A DNA stretch of 64,000 nt from Micromonospora lupini str. Lupac 08 (GTDB lineage: Bacteria; Actinomycetota; Actinomycetes; Mycobacteriales; Micromonosporaceae), in contig NZ_HF570108.1 in the NCBI RefSeq assembly GCF_000297395.2, positions 6,293,082 through 6,357,081 of the forward strand, in the 5' to 3' direction. Positions 6,932-15,517 of the stretch are shown piece after piece (the first letter of the stretch is position 1; every line of letters begins with the position of its first letter). The notes below the pieces were generated by a model. That model was not told the DNA's origin. It did no database searches and saw only the letters and a program-made list of their open reading frames with translations. The position numbers were made by a program, and so were the translations under genes.

Positions 6932-9900
6932 TCAGCGCAACCGGTACGCCTGGATGATCCGTTCGGTCACCGTGTTGCCGGCGGTGTCGCGGGCGGTGGC
7001 CCGCAGGGACACGTGGCCGGGTGCGGCCGGATGGCGCAGCACTGCCAACCAGGCGTCGCCGGAGGCGCGGACCAGCTTCGCGTTGCGCCAGGTCTTCCCA
7101 CCGTCGTACGAGACGTCGACGGTGAGCTTCTCGACCCGGGCGGCCGGAGCGCCGGGCTGCCGCTGCACCCGCACCGGCACGACGAAGCCCTGACCGGCCG
7201 GAGCGCTGTTGTCGACGCGCAACGGCGGGGCGAAGCGCACCGCCGACAGGGGCAGCCGGACCGGCGTGTCACCGGCGACGTGTCCCGACCGGAAGGTCCA
7301 GGTGGATTCCACCTCGGTGCTCAGGTCGGTGACGCTGCGCTTCGCCGACGTGACGAGCCGGTAGTTCGCCGCGCCGGGTGGCACGGTGAACTCGCCGTAG
7401 CCGGAGTACTCGCTCTCGCCGACCAGCTTGCCGTCGCGCCAGAGCTCGGTCCGCTCGCTGTCGACGAGTGACCCGCCCGGATGCCCGGCGGCGTCGCTGA
7501 ACATCGGCAGGCTGACCAGGATGGTGTCACCGACGCGGGTGACGCTGTCCTCGGGCCAGCGGGGGGCCGGGAACGACGGCCCGTACGGGGCCTGGTTCCA
7601 GATCTCCTGCACTGTCCGTCCGGCCCGGTACGCGGTCGGGACGGAGAAGAGCGCCGTCTGCGGGTTCAACCAGCCGTCCTCGTCCCGCGTTCCGAAGTAG
7701 ATGTCGGACTCCCACTTCACGCCCCTGGTGTTGTAGTGCTCGACCCGCTGGCCGGGCACGACTGTGGGCAGGACCAGAGCGGAGCCGCCGACGTTGTACT
7801 CCAGCACGGGGTACACGGTCCGATCGGCCTCCAGCCCGGGATAGCCACCGCGGAACTGGTGCACGACGGTGGCCAGGTCCCGCCTGGTGTAGTCGCGGAC
7901 GAACCCGGTGGGCAACTTGCCCGGGATCGCTTCGGCAAGCGCGTACAGGTAGGGGGTGTTGGCCGTGTCCGGCTTGATCCACTGGCTGCTGATGGTGGAG
8001 ACGAACCGCTCGTCGGAGACCGTCCTGCCGAGTTGACCGCTGGTCAGGCCGATGAACGTGTTCGCCCAGATCCCGATGGTGTACGCGCTGCCGTCGTCGG
8101 CCGTGAAGTTGCCACTGACGTCGATCAGCTCCGGGATGGCGCCCGGCTCGGGGATGGTCGTCCGCACCGGCTTGGTCCGGCGGGCGTCCACCACGATCCG
8201 GGTGTCCCCGTCGACGGTCAGCTCGGGCTGCGCCAGCACGGACGTGGCACCCGGCTCATCGTCCGGCCCCGGCTCGTAGATGACGCTGGTCAGGCCGTAG
8301 TGCCCCTTGGGCACTCGCACGCTGGCCACGCCGTCGGCGCTGCTGAGGTCCCACCAGGCGAAGCTGTCCAGCCCGACGAGCGAGCTTCCAGCCTCCCCGG
8401 TGCGCGCGCCGGCCCGGTTCAGGTGCTCCACGGTCAGCGTGTAGCTCTCCACCTCCCGGTGCACAGCCAACGGGGTGACCGCGACGGCCGCCCCGGATCG
8501 GGCCACGATCCGCCCGGTCCAGTAGCCGTCGGCGTCGCCGAGCCGGGTGTCCGCGGTGACGGTCGTCGCGGCCGTGCCGCCCGCCGGCACGGTGAGCTGG
8601 TTGACGCCCAGCCGGAACAGGCCGGCCGGCAGAGCCCGACCGCCGGGGCCGGCGCCCTCGACACTCAGGTCCACAGTGACCGACGCCGGACCATCGTTTC
8701 GCCAGGTCACCGTGCGGGTGATCGGGTCGTCGTCACCATGCGGCCAGAGCGTACGCCCGAACGAGACGCTCACCGGATCGGTGGTGATCTGCTCGGTGAT
8801 CGCATGCGCGACGTCGACGCGCCCGGCGCCCTGCTGGTACGCGGTCTGGTCCGGGTGTGGCTTCGCGGCGGCCATCAGAGTGGCCTTGAGCCGTCCGGCC
8901 TGCCATCCCGGGTGCTGCTGGGCCAGCAGCGCGGCCGAACCGGCCACGTGCGGGGTGGCCATCGAGGTGCCGGAGAGGGTGACGTAGCGGTCTCCCACCG
9001 GGTCACCGATGACGCCGGTGGCGGACCGCGCGGCGACGATGTCGACGCCGGGCGCGGTGATGTCCGGCTTCAGCGCGTCGTCGCCGACCCGGGGGCCCCG
9101 GCTGGAGAAGTCGGCCAGCTTGTCGTCGCGGTCCACCGCGCCCACGGCGAGCCCGGCGTCGGCGCTGGCCGGGGAGCCGACCGAACCGTCCGAGCCGTCG
9201 TTACCGGCGGCGAGGACGAACAGCGTGCCGGTCTGGGCGGTCAGGGTCTGCACCGCCTCCTCCAGCGGGTCGACCTCCGGCGTGTCCCAGCCACTGAGGC
9301 TCATGTTGACCACGGCGGCCTGCTTCTCCACCGCGGCCCACTGCATGCCGGCGAGGATCGCCGATTCGGTGCAGCCCTGGTCCTCACAGACCTTGCCGTC
9401 CAGCAGCGTCGCGTCCGGCGCCACACCCCGGTACTTGCCGCCGGAGGCGGCGCCGCTGCCGGCGATCGTCGAGGCCACGTGGGTGCCGTGGCCGACCGTG
9501 TCCCGGGCGTCGGGGACCTCGGTGAAGTTGCGTGCCTCGGCCACCTTGCCGGCCAGGTCCGGGTGGGTCGCGTCGACGCCGGTGTCCAGCACCGCGACCG
9601 ACACTCCCTTGCCGGTGAACCCGGCCGCCCAGGCGGCGGGCGCGCCGATCTGCGGCACGCTGTGGTCCAGGGTCACCCGGCGGTGGCCGTCCAGCCAGAT
9701 CCGCTCGACGCCCCCCGCCGCGTCGATGCGGGCCCCGGCGGGACCGGTCGTGACAGTCGCCCAGACCGCGCCGAGGGAGGACTTTCCGGTGGTGAGGGCC
9801 GCGCCGCGAATCGTCGGCAGGTCGCGGGTCACCCGCGTGCCGGGCAGCGCGGCCGCGGTACGCCGGGCGGTGCCCGTCGAGCCGTACGACACCAGCAGCG

Positions 9901-10309
9901 GCAGGGTGTCGCGGTGGGCGTCGTCGTAGCGCGCCTCGACGAGCCCGGTGACGTCGAAGAGTCGGCGGTCCACCCGACCCGAGCGCAGCAGCGGCAGCGC
10001 GTCCGTCGGTGTCACCGAGAGGCGCCCACGCTGGCGCTGGACCAGGAACTGCACGCCCTCGCGGCCGGCGCCGCGGCGGACCGAGGCGCCGGAGTCGGTG
10101 ACCGTGACCCGGTCACCGGTGATCAGCGTGACGGTGGTCGAGTGGATGGCAGTGGGCCCACCCGGAGTGGACTGTCTGCCGGCGCCTCCCGGCGGGGCGG
10201 GCGCGGCGGGCGCGGCGGGCGCGGCGGGCGCGGCGGATGCGGGGACCGGCGCGGAGAGCGCCAGCGCGAACACGAGGCCGAGAGCGGCCAATCTTCTTCC
10301 CTGATGCAA
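6932..10309 (-). CDS. Secreted subtilisin-like serine peptidase (S8 family), 1125 aa
   Basis: Signal peptide (MHQGRRLAALGLVFALALSA..ASA), then an Ala/Pro repeat, a propeptide-like region and an S8 catalytic domain at about residues 233-510. The triad is visible: Asp242 (AVLDTGVD), His274 (GHGTHVAS) and Ser449 (SGTSMATPH), with oxyanion Asn370 (LAAGND). About 600 residues of beta-rich C-terminal domains follow, probably for substrate or surface binding. The start is TTG at 10309: there is no ATG or GTG between it and the in-frame upstream stop, and GAGGAGG sits 6 bp upstream. An inverted repeat in the upstream divergent region may control it. Confidence 0.93.
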   Translation of the reverse strand: MHQGRRLAALGLVFALALSAPVPASAAPAAPAAPAAPAPPGGAGRQSTPGGPTAIHSTTVTLITGDRVTVTDSGASVRRGAGREGVQFLVQRQRGRLSVTPTDALPLLRSGRVDRRLFDVTGLVEARYDDAHRDTLPLLVSYGSTGTARRTAAALPGTRVTRDLPTIRGAALTTGKSSLGAVWATVTTGPAGARIDAAGGVERIWLDGHRRVTLDHSVPQIGAPAAWAAGFTGKGVSVAVLDTGVDATHPDLAGKVAEARNFTEVPDARDTVGHGTHVASTIAGSGAASGGKYRGVAPDATLLDGKVCEDQGCTESAILAGMQWAAVEKQAAVVNMSLSGWDTPEVDPLEEAVQTLTAQTGTLFVLAAGNDGSDGSVGSPASADAGLAVGAVDRDDKLADFSSRGPRVGDDALKPDITAPGVDIVAARSATGVIGDPVGDRYVTLSGTSMATPHVAGSAALLAQQHPGWQAGRLKATLMAAAKPHPDQTAYQQGAGRVDVAHAITEQITTDPVSVSFGRTLWPHGDDDPITRTVTWRNDGPASVTVDLSVEGAGPGGRALPAGLFRLGVNQLTVPAGGTAATTVTADTRLGDADGYWTGRIVARSGAAVAVTPLAVHREVESYTLTVEHLNRAGARTGEAGSSLVGLDSFAWWDLSSADGVASVRVPKGHYGLTSVIYEPGPDDEPGATSVLAQPELTVDGDTRIVVDARRTKPVRTTIPEPGAIPELIDVSGNFTADDGSAYTIGIWANTFIGLTSGQLGRTVSDERFVSTISSQWIKPDTANTPYLYALAEAIPGKLPTGFVRDYTRRDLATVVHQFRGGYPGLEADRTVYPVLEYNVGGSALVLPTVVPGQRVEHYNTRGVKWESDIYFGTRDEDGWLNPQTALFSVPTAYRAGRTVQEIWNQAPYGPSFPAPRWPEDSVTRVGDTILVSLPMFSDAAGHPGGSLVDSERTELWRDGKLVGESEYSGYGEFTVPPGAANYRLVTSAKRSVTDLSTEVESTWTFRSGHVAGDTPVRLPLSAVRFAPPLRVDNSAPAGQGFVVPVRVQRQPGAPAARVEKLTVDVSYDGGKTWRNAKLVRASGDAWLAVLRHPAAPGHVSLRATARDTAGNTVTERIIQAYRLR
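10201..10236. repeat. 9-bp tandem repeat coding Ala-Ala-Pro
   Basis: gcgcggcgg is repeated four times in the segment just after the signal peptide of the S8 peptidase, encoding (APA)n. It is a low-complexity spacer prone to in-frame length change. Confidence 0.75.
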
Positions 10310-10364
10310 CGGATCCTCCTCGTCAAGCGTCTTGATGTACGGGAGTCACATTGACAACCCAGAA

Positions 10365-10383
10365 TTGCATACTGCGTATGCAA
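10365..10383. promoter_or_regulatory. Perfect dyad TTGCATAC-TGC-GTATGCAA between divergent genes
   Basis: The perfect 8-bp arms are separated by 3 nt and lie in an AT-richer island between the protease (minus, start 10309) and the acetyltransferase (plus). A TTGACA hexamer at 10351-10356 lies just upstream on the plus strand, so the dyad would fall in the spacer or -10 region of a plus-strand promoter. That is a typical repressor position, and the symmetry resembles GntR-type sites. The regulator is not in the window. Confidence 0.6.
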
Positions 10384-10447
10384 AAAGAAGCCATAAATAT
10401 GACGGACCTGACACAAGGCGACGAACCGAGAGGGCATCATCGACCGG

Positions 10448-11005
10448 GTGACCTCCATGAAGGACAGGATGCTCGCGGGTGAGCCCTACCTCGCCGACGA
10501 TCCCGAGCTCATCGCCGACCTCGACCGGGCCGCCCGGTTGATGGAACGCTTCAACACCAGCTCCGCGGCGGATCCGGCCGCACGGCTCGCGGCGCTGCGC
10601 GACCTGGTCGGCGACCTCGGTGCGGACACCTGGATCCGCCCGCCCTTCTACTGCGACTACGGCTCGCAGATCCGGATCGGGCCCCGCAGCTTCGTCAACT
10701 ACAACGCCGTCTTCCTCGACGTCGCGGCGATCACCATCGGCGCGGACGTCCAGGTCGGACCGAACGTCCAACTGCTCACGCCCACCCACCCGGTGGAACC
10801 CGGCCCGCGCCGCGACAAGTGGGAGGCCGCCAAACCGATCACCATCGGCGACAACGCATGGCTCGGCGGCGGCGCGATCGTGCTGGCCGGGGTGACGATA
10901 GGCGCGAACACAGTCGTCGGCGCCGGAGCCGTGGTGACCCGCGACCTACCCGCCAACGTGGTCGCGGTCGGCAACCCGGCCCGACCGGTCCGCGAACTCG
11001 ACTAG
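10448..11005 (+). CDS. Sugar O-acetyltransferase (maltose/galactoside acetyltransferase type)
   Basis: Protein of 185 aa in the LacA/Maa/NodL hexapeptide-repeat acetyltransferase family, which moves acetyl from acetyl-CoA to sugars. It has the N-terminal Mac domain (MLAGEPYLADDPEL, RAARLMERFN), the PPFYCDYGSQIRIG segment, NYNAVFLDVAAITIG, and the catalytic His in LLTPTHPVEP. GTG 10448 or ATG 10457 (MKDRMLAG) could start it; neither has a clear ribosome site. A reductase gene follows 9 bp downstream, so the two probably share a transcript. Confidence 0.9.
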   Translation: MTSMKDRMLAGEPYLADDPELIADLDRAARLMERFNTSSAADPAARLAALRDLVGDLGADTWIRPPFYCDYGSQIRIGPRSFVNYNAVFLDVAAITIGADVQVGPNVQLLTPTHPVEPGPRRDKWEAAKPITIGDNAWLGGGAIVLAGVTIGANTVVGAGAVVTRDLPANVVAVGNPARPVRELD

Positions 11006-11014
11006 GAGACCAGC

Positions 11015-11647
11015 ATGGGCACTGTCCACATCGACCTGTTCGCGACACTCGACCTGGTGGCCCAGGCACCGGGCGGCCCGGACGAGGATCCGGAGGGTTT
11101 CCCGTACGGCGGCTGGCAGGCGCCGCTGTTCGACGAGACGGGTGGCCAACAGGTCATGGAGGGCATGCGGGGCATGGACGCGCTGCTGCTGGGCCGCCGG
11201 ACGTACGACATCTTCGCCGGGTACTGGCCGAAGCAGGGCGAAGGGATCGACGGCGACATCGCCACCCTGTTCAACCGCATCCCCAAGTACGTCGCCTCGC
11301 GGGGCAACCCCGACCTGGGCTGGGCCGGCTCGACCCAGCTCGGTCCCGACCTGGGCGACGCCGTGCGCGAGCTGCGCGACCGGCACGAGAAGATCCACGT
11401 GATCGGGAGCCTGAACCTGGTCCAGACGCTCCTGCGCGAACGCCTCTTCGACCGGCTCAACCTCTGGATCTTCCCGATCGTGCTGGGTGTCGGCAAGAAG
11501 GTGTTCGACGGTGGTGCCGTACCCGCCAACCTGACCCTCGTCGAGCCGCCCGCCACCTCCGCCACGGGCGCGGTGCTCCTGCGGTACCGCCTCGAAGAGG
11601 GGACGCCCGCCACCGGGGACATGACCCGCGACGACCGCGGCCAGTGA
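11015..11647 (+). CDS. RibD C-terminal/dihydrofolate reductase-like protein
   Basis: Protein of 210 aa in the RibD_C/DHFR fold family (NADPH-dependent reductase fold). Visible: DALLLGRRTYDIFAGYWP near residues 52-70, KIHVIGSLNLVQTLL and LNLWIFPIVLGVGKKVF, the usual blocks of this family. The substrate is not predictable; most members are uncharacterised. AGGAGA sits 6 bp before the ATG. It lies downstream of the acetyltransferase and converges on the kinase gene at 11660. Confidence 0.88.
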   Translation: MGTVHIDLFATLDLVAQAPGGPDEDPEGFPYGGWQAPLFDETGGQQVMEGMRGMDALLLGRRTYDIFAGYWPKQGEGIDGDIATLFNRIPKYVASRGNPDLGWAGSTQLGPDLGDAVRELRDRHEKIHVIGSLNLVQTLLRERLFDRLNLWIFPIVLGVGKKVFDGGAVPANLTLVEPPATSATGAVLLRYRLEEGTPATGDMTRDDRGQ

Positions 11648-11659
11648 GAGCGGGCCCGC

Positions 11660-12307
11660 TCAGGCCACCGAGGGATCGGGCAGGCGGACCACCAGGTCGG
11701 CCCGGTCGGCCGTGGGAGTGACGCGGGCCGCGTTCGCCTCGTCGCTGCCCAACGCCCAGGCCCGTGCCTGCTCCGGTGACCGCCCGTACGCCTCGTGCCG
11801 GGCGGTCAACCGGCGCTGGCGCAGCTCGGCGTCCAGGTCGAGGAACCACACCTCGTGCAGCAGCGTCCGGACCTCCTGCCACGGAAAGTCTGGCACCAGC
11901 AGGTAGTTGCCCTCGGTCACCACCAAGCGGACCGACGGGGGCACCTCGATCGCCCCGGCCACCGGCTCCTCGATCTCCCGGCGGAACTCCGGCGCGTAGA
12001 CCGACGTCGGCTCCAACCGGCGCAACCGGCGCAGCAGTGAGACGTACCCGTTGGCGTCGAAGGTGTCGACCGCGCCCTTGCGGTCGGCGCGGCCCAACCG
12101 CACCAGCTGCGCCTGGGCCAGGTGGAAGCCGTCCATCGGCACCAGCCGGGCGGTCGGCCCGACCTCGTCGACGATCCGCTCGGCCAGGGTGGACTTCCCG
12201 GCGCCGGGCGCCCCGGTGATGCCGAGCAGTTGCCGCGGACCCGCGTCGGCAAGTGACCGCGCCCGCGCCACCAGCTCGTCGACGGCCAGCACCCGGGCCG
12301 GCGGCAT
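11660..12307 (-). CDS. Uridine kinase-like nucleoside/nucleotide kinase
   Basis: P-loop kinase of 215 aa. Walker A is GITGAPGAGKST (about residues 29-40), followed by VPMDGFHLAQ, the substrate-binding Asp motif of the uridine kinase/PanK-like group, and a lid region with Arg residues (ELRQRRLTARHEAYG). The phosphate acceptor is unknown. Its ATG overlaps the stop of the upstream SIMPL-domain gene (TGATG), so the two are co-translated. Confidence 0.87.
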   Translation of the reverse strand: MPPARVLAVDELVARARSLADAGPRQLLGITGAPGAGKSTLAERIVDEVGPTARLVPMDGFHLAQAQLVRLGRADRKGAVDTFDANGYVSLLRRLRRLEPTSVYAPEFRREIEEPVAGAIEVPPSVRLVVTEGNYLLVPDFPWQEVRTLLHEVWFLDLDAELRQRRLTARHEAYGRSPEQARAWALGSDEANAARVTPTADRADLVVRLPDPSVA

Positions 12308-12954
12308 CAGCCCAGCACCGGATCGCTGATCGTGAACCGTGCCTGCACCGCCGCCTGCACGGTCTGCGGCTGCGGGTCCAGCTCCAGCTCGGGCACCCCG
12401 CCGCCCGCGCCCCCGACGTCGAAGGCCGCCCGGGCGAACATCGGCCGGTCCCCCGGACCGGAGTCGGCCAGCTCGATCAGCGCGGTGACGCGGGCGCCGA
12501 GCGCCTCCGCGTACTCCCGGGCGCGCAGCAGCGCGTCGCCGATCGCGGCGTGCCGCGCCTCGCGGTGCGCGGGGCTGTCCGGGCGCAGCTCCCACCAGGG
12601 GCCGGCCACCTCGACCTGGTCCTGGTCGGCCAGCCGGAGCATCAGCTCGCCCAGGGCCGTGAAATCGGTGACGGTGACAGTCGTGGTGACGCTGCCGAGC
12701 CAGCCCACCACGCGCTCACCCGAGCGCTTGGTCTGCGGCCGGACCCACAGGTCGCCGGCCTCCCGCCGGGCCACCGCCGGCTCGGACCCGTCCAGCAGGA
12801 CCCGGACGGCGGCGGCCCGCTCGGCGAGCTGCGTCAGCGTCGCCTCCCGATCCCGCCCGCGGGCCGTCACGGTGACCGCGAAGCGCGCCAGCTCGGGCGG
12901 CACCTCTCGGATCGCCTCGCCGCGCACCTGCACCACCGGGCCGTCCGTCGCCAT
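12307..12954 (-). CDS. SIMPL domain-containing protein (DUF541)
   Basis: Protein of 215 aa matching the SIMPL/DUF541 family (VQVRGEAIREVPPELARFAVTVTARGRD at the start, ARHAAIGDALLRAREYAEALGAR in the middle). No signal peptide is evident, so it is probably cytoplasmic, unlike many periplasmic members. The biochemical role is unknown. It sits 10 bp after tyrA on the same strand and is coupled to the downstream kinase gene. Confidence 0.85.
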   Translation of the reverse strand: MATDGPVVQVRGEAIREVPPELARFAVTVTARGRDREATLTQLAERAAAVRVLLDGSEPAVARREAGDLWVRPQTKRSGERVVGWLGSVTTTVTVTDFTALGELMLRLADQDQVEVAGPWWELRPDSPAHREARHAAIGDALLRAREYAEALGARVTALIELADSGPGDRPMFARAAFDVGGAGGGVPELELDPQPQTVQAAVQARFTISDPVLG

Positions 12955-12964
12955 GCCTGCCAGC

Positions 12965-13993
12965 CTAGTCAGCCACCGGCAGCCACGCCGGGTAGGAGAC
13001 GACGTCCGGGCCGATCCGGCAGCCCGTCAGATGGCCACCGGCGTCGCCCAGCCCGCGCAGCCAGGCCACCTCGACGGCATGGTCGCCGCCGACCGGAAAC
13101 TCGCGGTCCGCCGGGGCGAACCGGCGGCCCCGCAACGCCGACCGCGCCGCGCCGGCCTGCGCGTACGCGGCGGTGAGCGCGGGCGCGTCACCGGCACGCA
13201 GCGCGCCGGCCAGCTCGTCCAGCAGCACCCGGACCTCGGCCAGCTCGTGCAGGACCCGGTCACGGTTGCCGAGCAGCATGTTCGCCGTCCGCTCGGCCGG
13301 TGTGCCGGCGACCCGGGTGCCGTCGGAGAAGCTCCCCGCAGCCAGCGCCAGCACCGCGTCGCGCAGTGGCGACCGCTGCACCGCCCCGGCCAGCGCGCCG
13401 GCCAACAGGTGCGGCACGTGCGACGCGAGCGCGGCCACCGAGTCGTGCGCCGACGCGGACATCGGCACCACCCGGGCGCCGAACAGCTCCACCAGCAGCC
13501 CGGTCAGCCAGCGGAAGGCGACAGTCGCCGCACCCGTCGCCGGGCAGAGCACCCAGGCCGCGCCGGTCAGCAGCGTCGGGGAGGCCGCCGGCAGGCCGGC
13601 GGACTCCGCGCCCGCCATCGGGTGCCCGGGTACGAAACGGTCGGTGAGCCCCAGCCGGGCGGCGGCCGCCGCCACCTCGACCTTGGTGCTGCCGACGTCG
13701 GTCAGCACACAACCGGGAGCGGTCAGGTCGGCCACCTGGGTCAGGGTCCGGGGCAGAGTGGGCAGCGGACCGCAGAGGAAGACCACGTCCCGGCCGGCGA
13801 CGGCCTGCTCGATCGTGGCCGGGGCCGACACACCCCGCGAGCGGGCCTGCTCGCGGGTCACCGGGTCGGGATCCCAGCCGGTCACGTCGAGGCCGGCGTC
13901 GGCGAGGCGCAGCAGCAGCGAACCACCGATCAGGCCGGTGCCGAGCACCGCCGCCCGCACGGTGGCGTACCGCCCGGTGACGCCGTCGGTCAT
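12965..13993 (-). CDS. tyrA: Prephenate dehydrogenase
   Basis: Protein of 342 aa that oxidatively decarboxylates prephenate to 4-hydroxyphenylpyruvate in tyrosine synthesis. The N-terminal Rossmann fold has VLGTGLIGGSLLLRL, GWDPDPVTREQA (acidic residue for NAD ribose) and the conserved DVGSTKVEV and VPGHPMAGAESAG blocks, the latter holding the catalytic His. The C-terminal helical dimerisation domain contains ASHVPHLLAGAL. No ACT or chorismate mutase domain is present. It starts 15 bp downstream of dapC, in the same minus-strand operon. Confidence 0.94.
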   Translation of the reverse strand: MTDGVTGRYATVRAAVLGTGLIGGSLLLRLADAGLDVTGWDPDPVTREQARSRGVSAPATIEQAVAGRDVVFLCGPLPTLPRTLTQVADLTAPGCVLTDVGSTKVEVAAAAARLGLTDRFVPGHPMAGAESAGLPAASPTLLTGAAWVLCPATGAATVAFRWLTGLLVELFGARVVPMSASAHDSVAALASHVPHLLAGALAGAVQRSPLRDAVLALAAGSFSDGTRVAGTPAERTANMLLGNRDRVLHELAEVRVLLDELAGALRAGDAPALTAAYAQAGAARSALRGRRFAPADREFPVGGDHAVEVAWLRGLGDAGGHLTGCRIGPDVVSYPAWLPVAD

Positions 13994-14008
13994 CGCCGGC
14001 CGCCGGGG

Positions 14009-15115
14009 TCAGGCCCGCAGCCGGCCGGCGACCGCCGCGACGTGTTCGTCGGACTCGGTCAGCGCCACCCGGACGTACCGCTGCGCGGAGGGGCCGTAGA
14101 AGACACCGGCCGCGACCAGGATGCCGCGCCGGGCCAGCCAGTCGACCGTCTGCCAGCAGTCCTCGTCGCGGGTGAGCCAGAGGTAGAGGCCCGCCTCCGA
14201 GTGCTCGATGGTGAAGCCGGCGCCGGTAAAGGCGGCGGCCAGCACCTCGCGCCGGGCGCGGTAACGCTCCCGCTGCTCGGCGGCGTGCCGCTCGTCCTGC
14301 AACGCGGCCACCATGGCGGCCTGCACCGGCGCGGGCACGATCATGCCGGCGTGCTTGCGGACCTTCAACAACTCGGCGACGAGAGCCGGATCGCCGGCCA
14401 CGAACCCGGCCCGGTAGCCGGCGAGGTTGGACCGCTTGGAGAGCGAGTGCACGGCGAGCACCCCGGTGTAGTCGCCGCCGCAGACCTGCGGAGACAGCAC
14501 CGACACCGGCTCGGCCGACCAGCCGAGCGGCAGGTAGCACTCGTCGCTGGCGACCACCGCGCCGCGTTCCCGGGCCCAGTCGACGACCTTGCGCAGGTGC
14601 GCCGCGGGCAGCACACGCCCGGTCGGGTTACCTGGCGAGTTGACCCACACCAGCCGGACGCGCGAGGTCGGCCCGACCGCCGTGAGCGAGTCGGCGCGGA
14701 CCACCGTGGCACCGGCCAGCCGGACCCCGTCCTCGTAGGTGGGGTAGGCGACCGACGGTACGACCACCACGTCGCCGGGACCGATGCCGAGCAGCGTGGG
14801 CAGCCAGGCGACCAGCTCCTTGGAGCCGATGGTCGGCAGCACGCCGAGACCGTCCACGCCGGCGCCGCAGGCGCGGGCGACCCACGCCGCGATCGCGTCA
14901 CGCAGGGCCGGAGTGCCGGCGGTCAGCGGGTAACCCGGGGCGTCGGACGCGTCCGCCAACGCCTGACGGATCACCGCGGGAACCGGGTCGACAGGCGTAC
15001 CCATGGAGAGGTTGATCAGGCCCTCCGGATGCGCCGCGGCCAACGTGGCCGCGGCGTCCAGGGTGTCCCAGGTGAACTCGGGCAGCCGTGCCGAGACCGG
15101 CGCGGGCCGGTTCAG
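14009..15115 (-). CDS. dapC: N-succinyldiaminopimelate aminotransferase
   Basis: Class I/II PLP aminotransferase, about 368 aa, transferring the amino group from glutamate to N-succinyl-2-amino-6-ketopimelate. Motifs: NLSMGTPVDPVP, YPLTAGTPALRDAIAAW, VNSPGNPTGRVLP, DECYLPLG, and the PLP lysine in HSLSKRSNLAGYRAGF. The start is unusual: no ATG, GTG or TTG fits at the expected N-terminus, and a CTG at 15115 that overlaps the ferredoxin stop (CTGA) gives LNRPAPVSARLPEF. An upstream start inside the ferredoxin gene, or a shorter protein, cannot be excluded. A neighbouring ferredoxin gene is the usual actinobacterial arrangement. Confidence 0.9.
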   Translation of the reverse strand: MNRPAPVSARLPEFTWDTLDAAATLAAAHPEGLINLSMGTPVDPVPAVIRQALADASDAPGYPLTAGTPALRDAIAAWVARACGAGVDGLGVLPTIGSKELVAWLPTLLGIGPGDVVVVPSVAYPTYEDGVRLAGATVVRADSLTAVGPTSRVRLVWVNSPGNPTGRVLPAAHLRKVVDWARERGAVVASDECYLPLGWSAEPVSVLSPQVCGGDYTGVLAVHSLSKRSNLAGYRAGFVAGDPALVAELLKVRKHAGMIVPAPVQAAMVAALQDERHAAEQRERYRARREVLAAAFTGAGFTIEHSEAGLYLWLTRDEDCWQTVDWLARRGILVAAGVFYGPSAQRYVRVALTESDEHVAAVAGRLRA

Positions 15116-15438
15116 TGGCCCTCGCCGCGCGGCGGCTGCGCGGCGACGAAGGTGGCGTCCTTCTCCACCTTGCCGATCTTCGAGGCGCCCCCGGGCGAGC
15201 CCAGGTCCTCGAAGAACTCGTAGTTCGCGCCGGTGTAGTCCTTCCACTGCTCCGGCACGTCGTCCTCGTAGAAGATCGCCTCCACCGGGCAGACAGGCTC
15301 ACAGGCACCACAGTCGACGCACTCGTCGGGGTGGATGTAGAGCATCCGGTTGCCCTCGTAAATGCAGTCGACCGGGCATTCCTCGATGCATGCCTTGTCG
15401 AGCACATCCACGCACGGCTCGGCGATGATGTAGGTCAC
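15112..15438 (-). CDS. fdxA: 7Fe ferredoxin
   Basis: Protein of 108 aa with a [3Fe-4S] and a [4Fe-4S] centre, an electron carrier often serving P450 or other oxidoreductases. Cys pattern: CVDVLDKACIEECPVDC, then CVDCGACEPVCPVEAI. GTG 15438 (TYIIAEPC) is chosen because GGAGGAG lies 8 bp upstream. It is the first gene of the fdxA-dapC-tyrA run. Confidence 0.94.
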   Translation of the reverse strand: MTYIIAEPCVDVLDKACIEECPVDCIYEGNRMLYIHPDECVDCGACEPVCPVEAIFYEDDVPEQWKDYTGANYEFFEDLGSPGGASKIGKVEKDATFVAAQPPRGEGH

Positions 15439-15517
15439 CGGTCTTCTCCTCCGCAAGACGCGCCGCGATCTCCCGCGACGGTAAGAGCCTAGTATCTCGC
15501 CGGGGAGGGGGTCGATC

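Noticed and set aside
7481..10354. A 957-codon plus-strand frame opposite the S8 peptidase
   Set aside because: Antisense to a protease with signal peptide and intact triad; no recognisable motifs.
12332..15223. A 963-codon plus-strand open frame opposite the SIMPL-tyrA-dapC genes
   Set aside because: It is the antisense of well-recognised genes; composition is Arg/Ala/Pro-rich with no domain, a usual by-product of very high GC.
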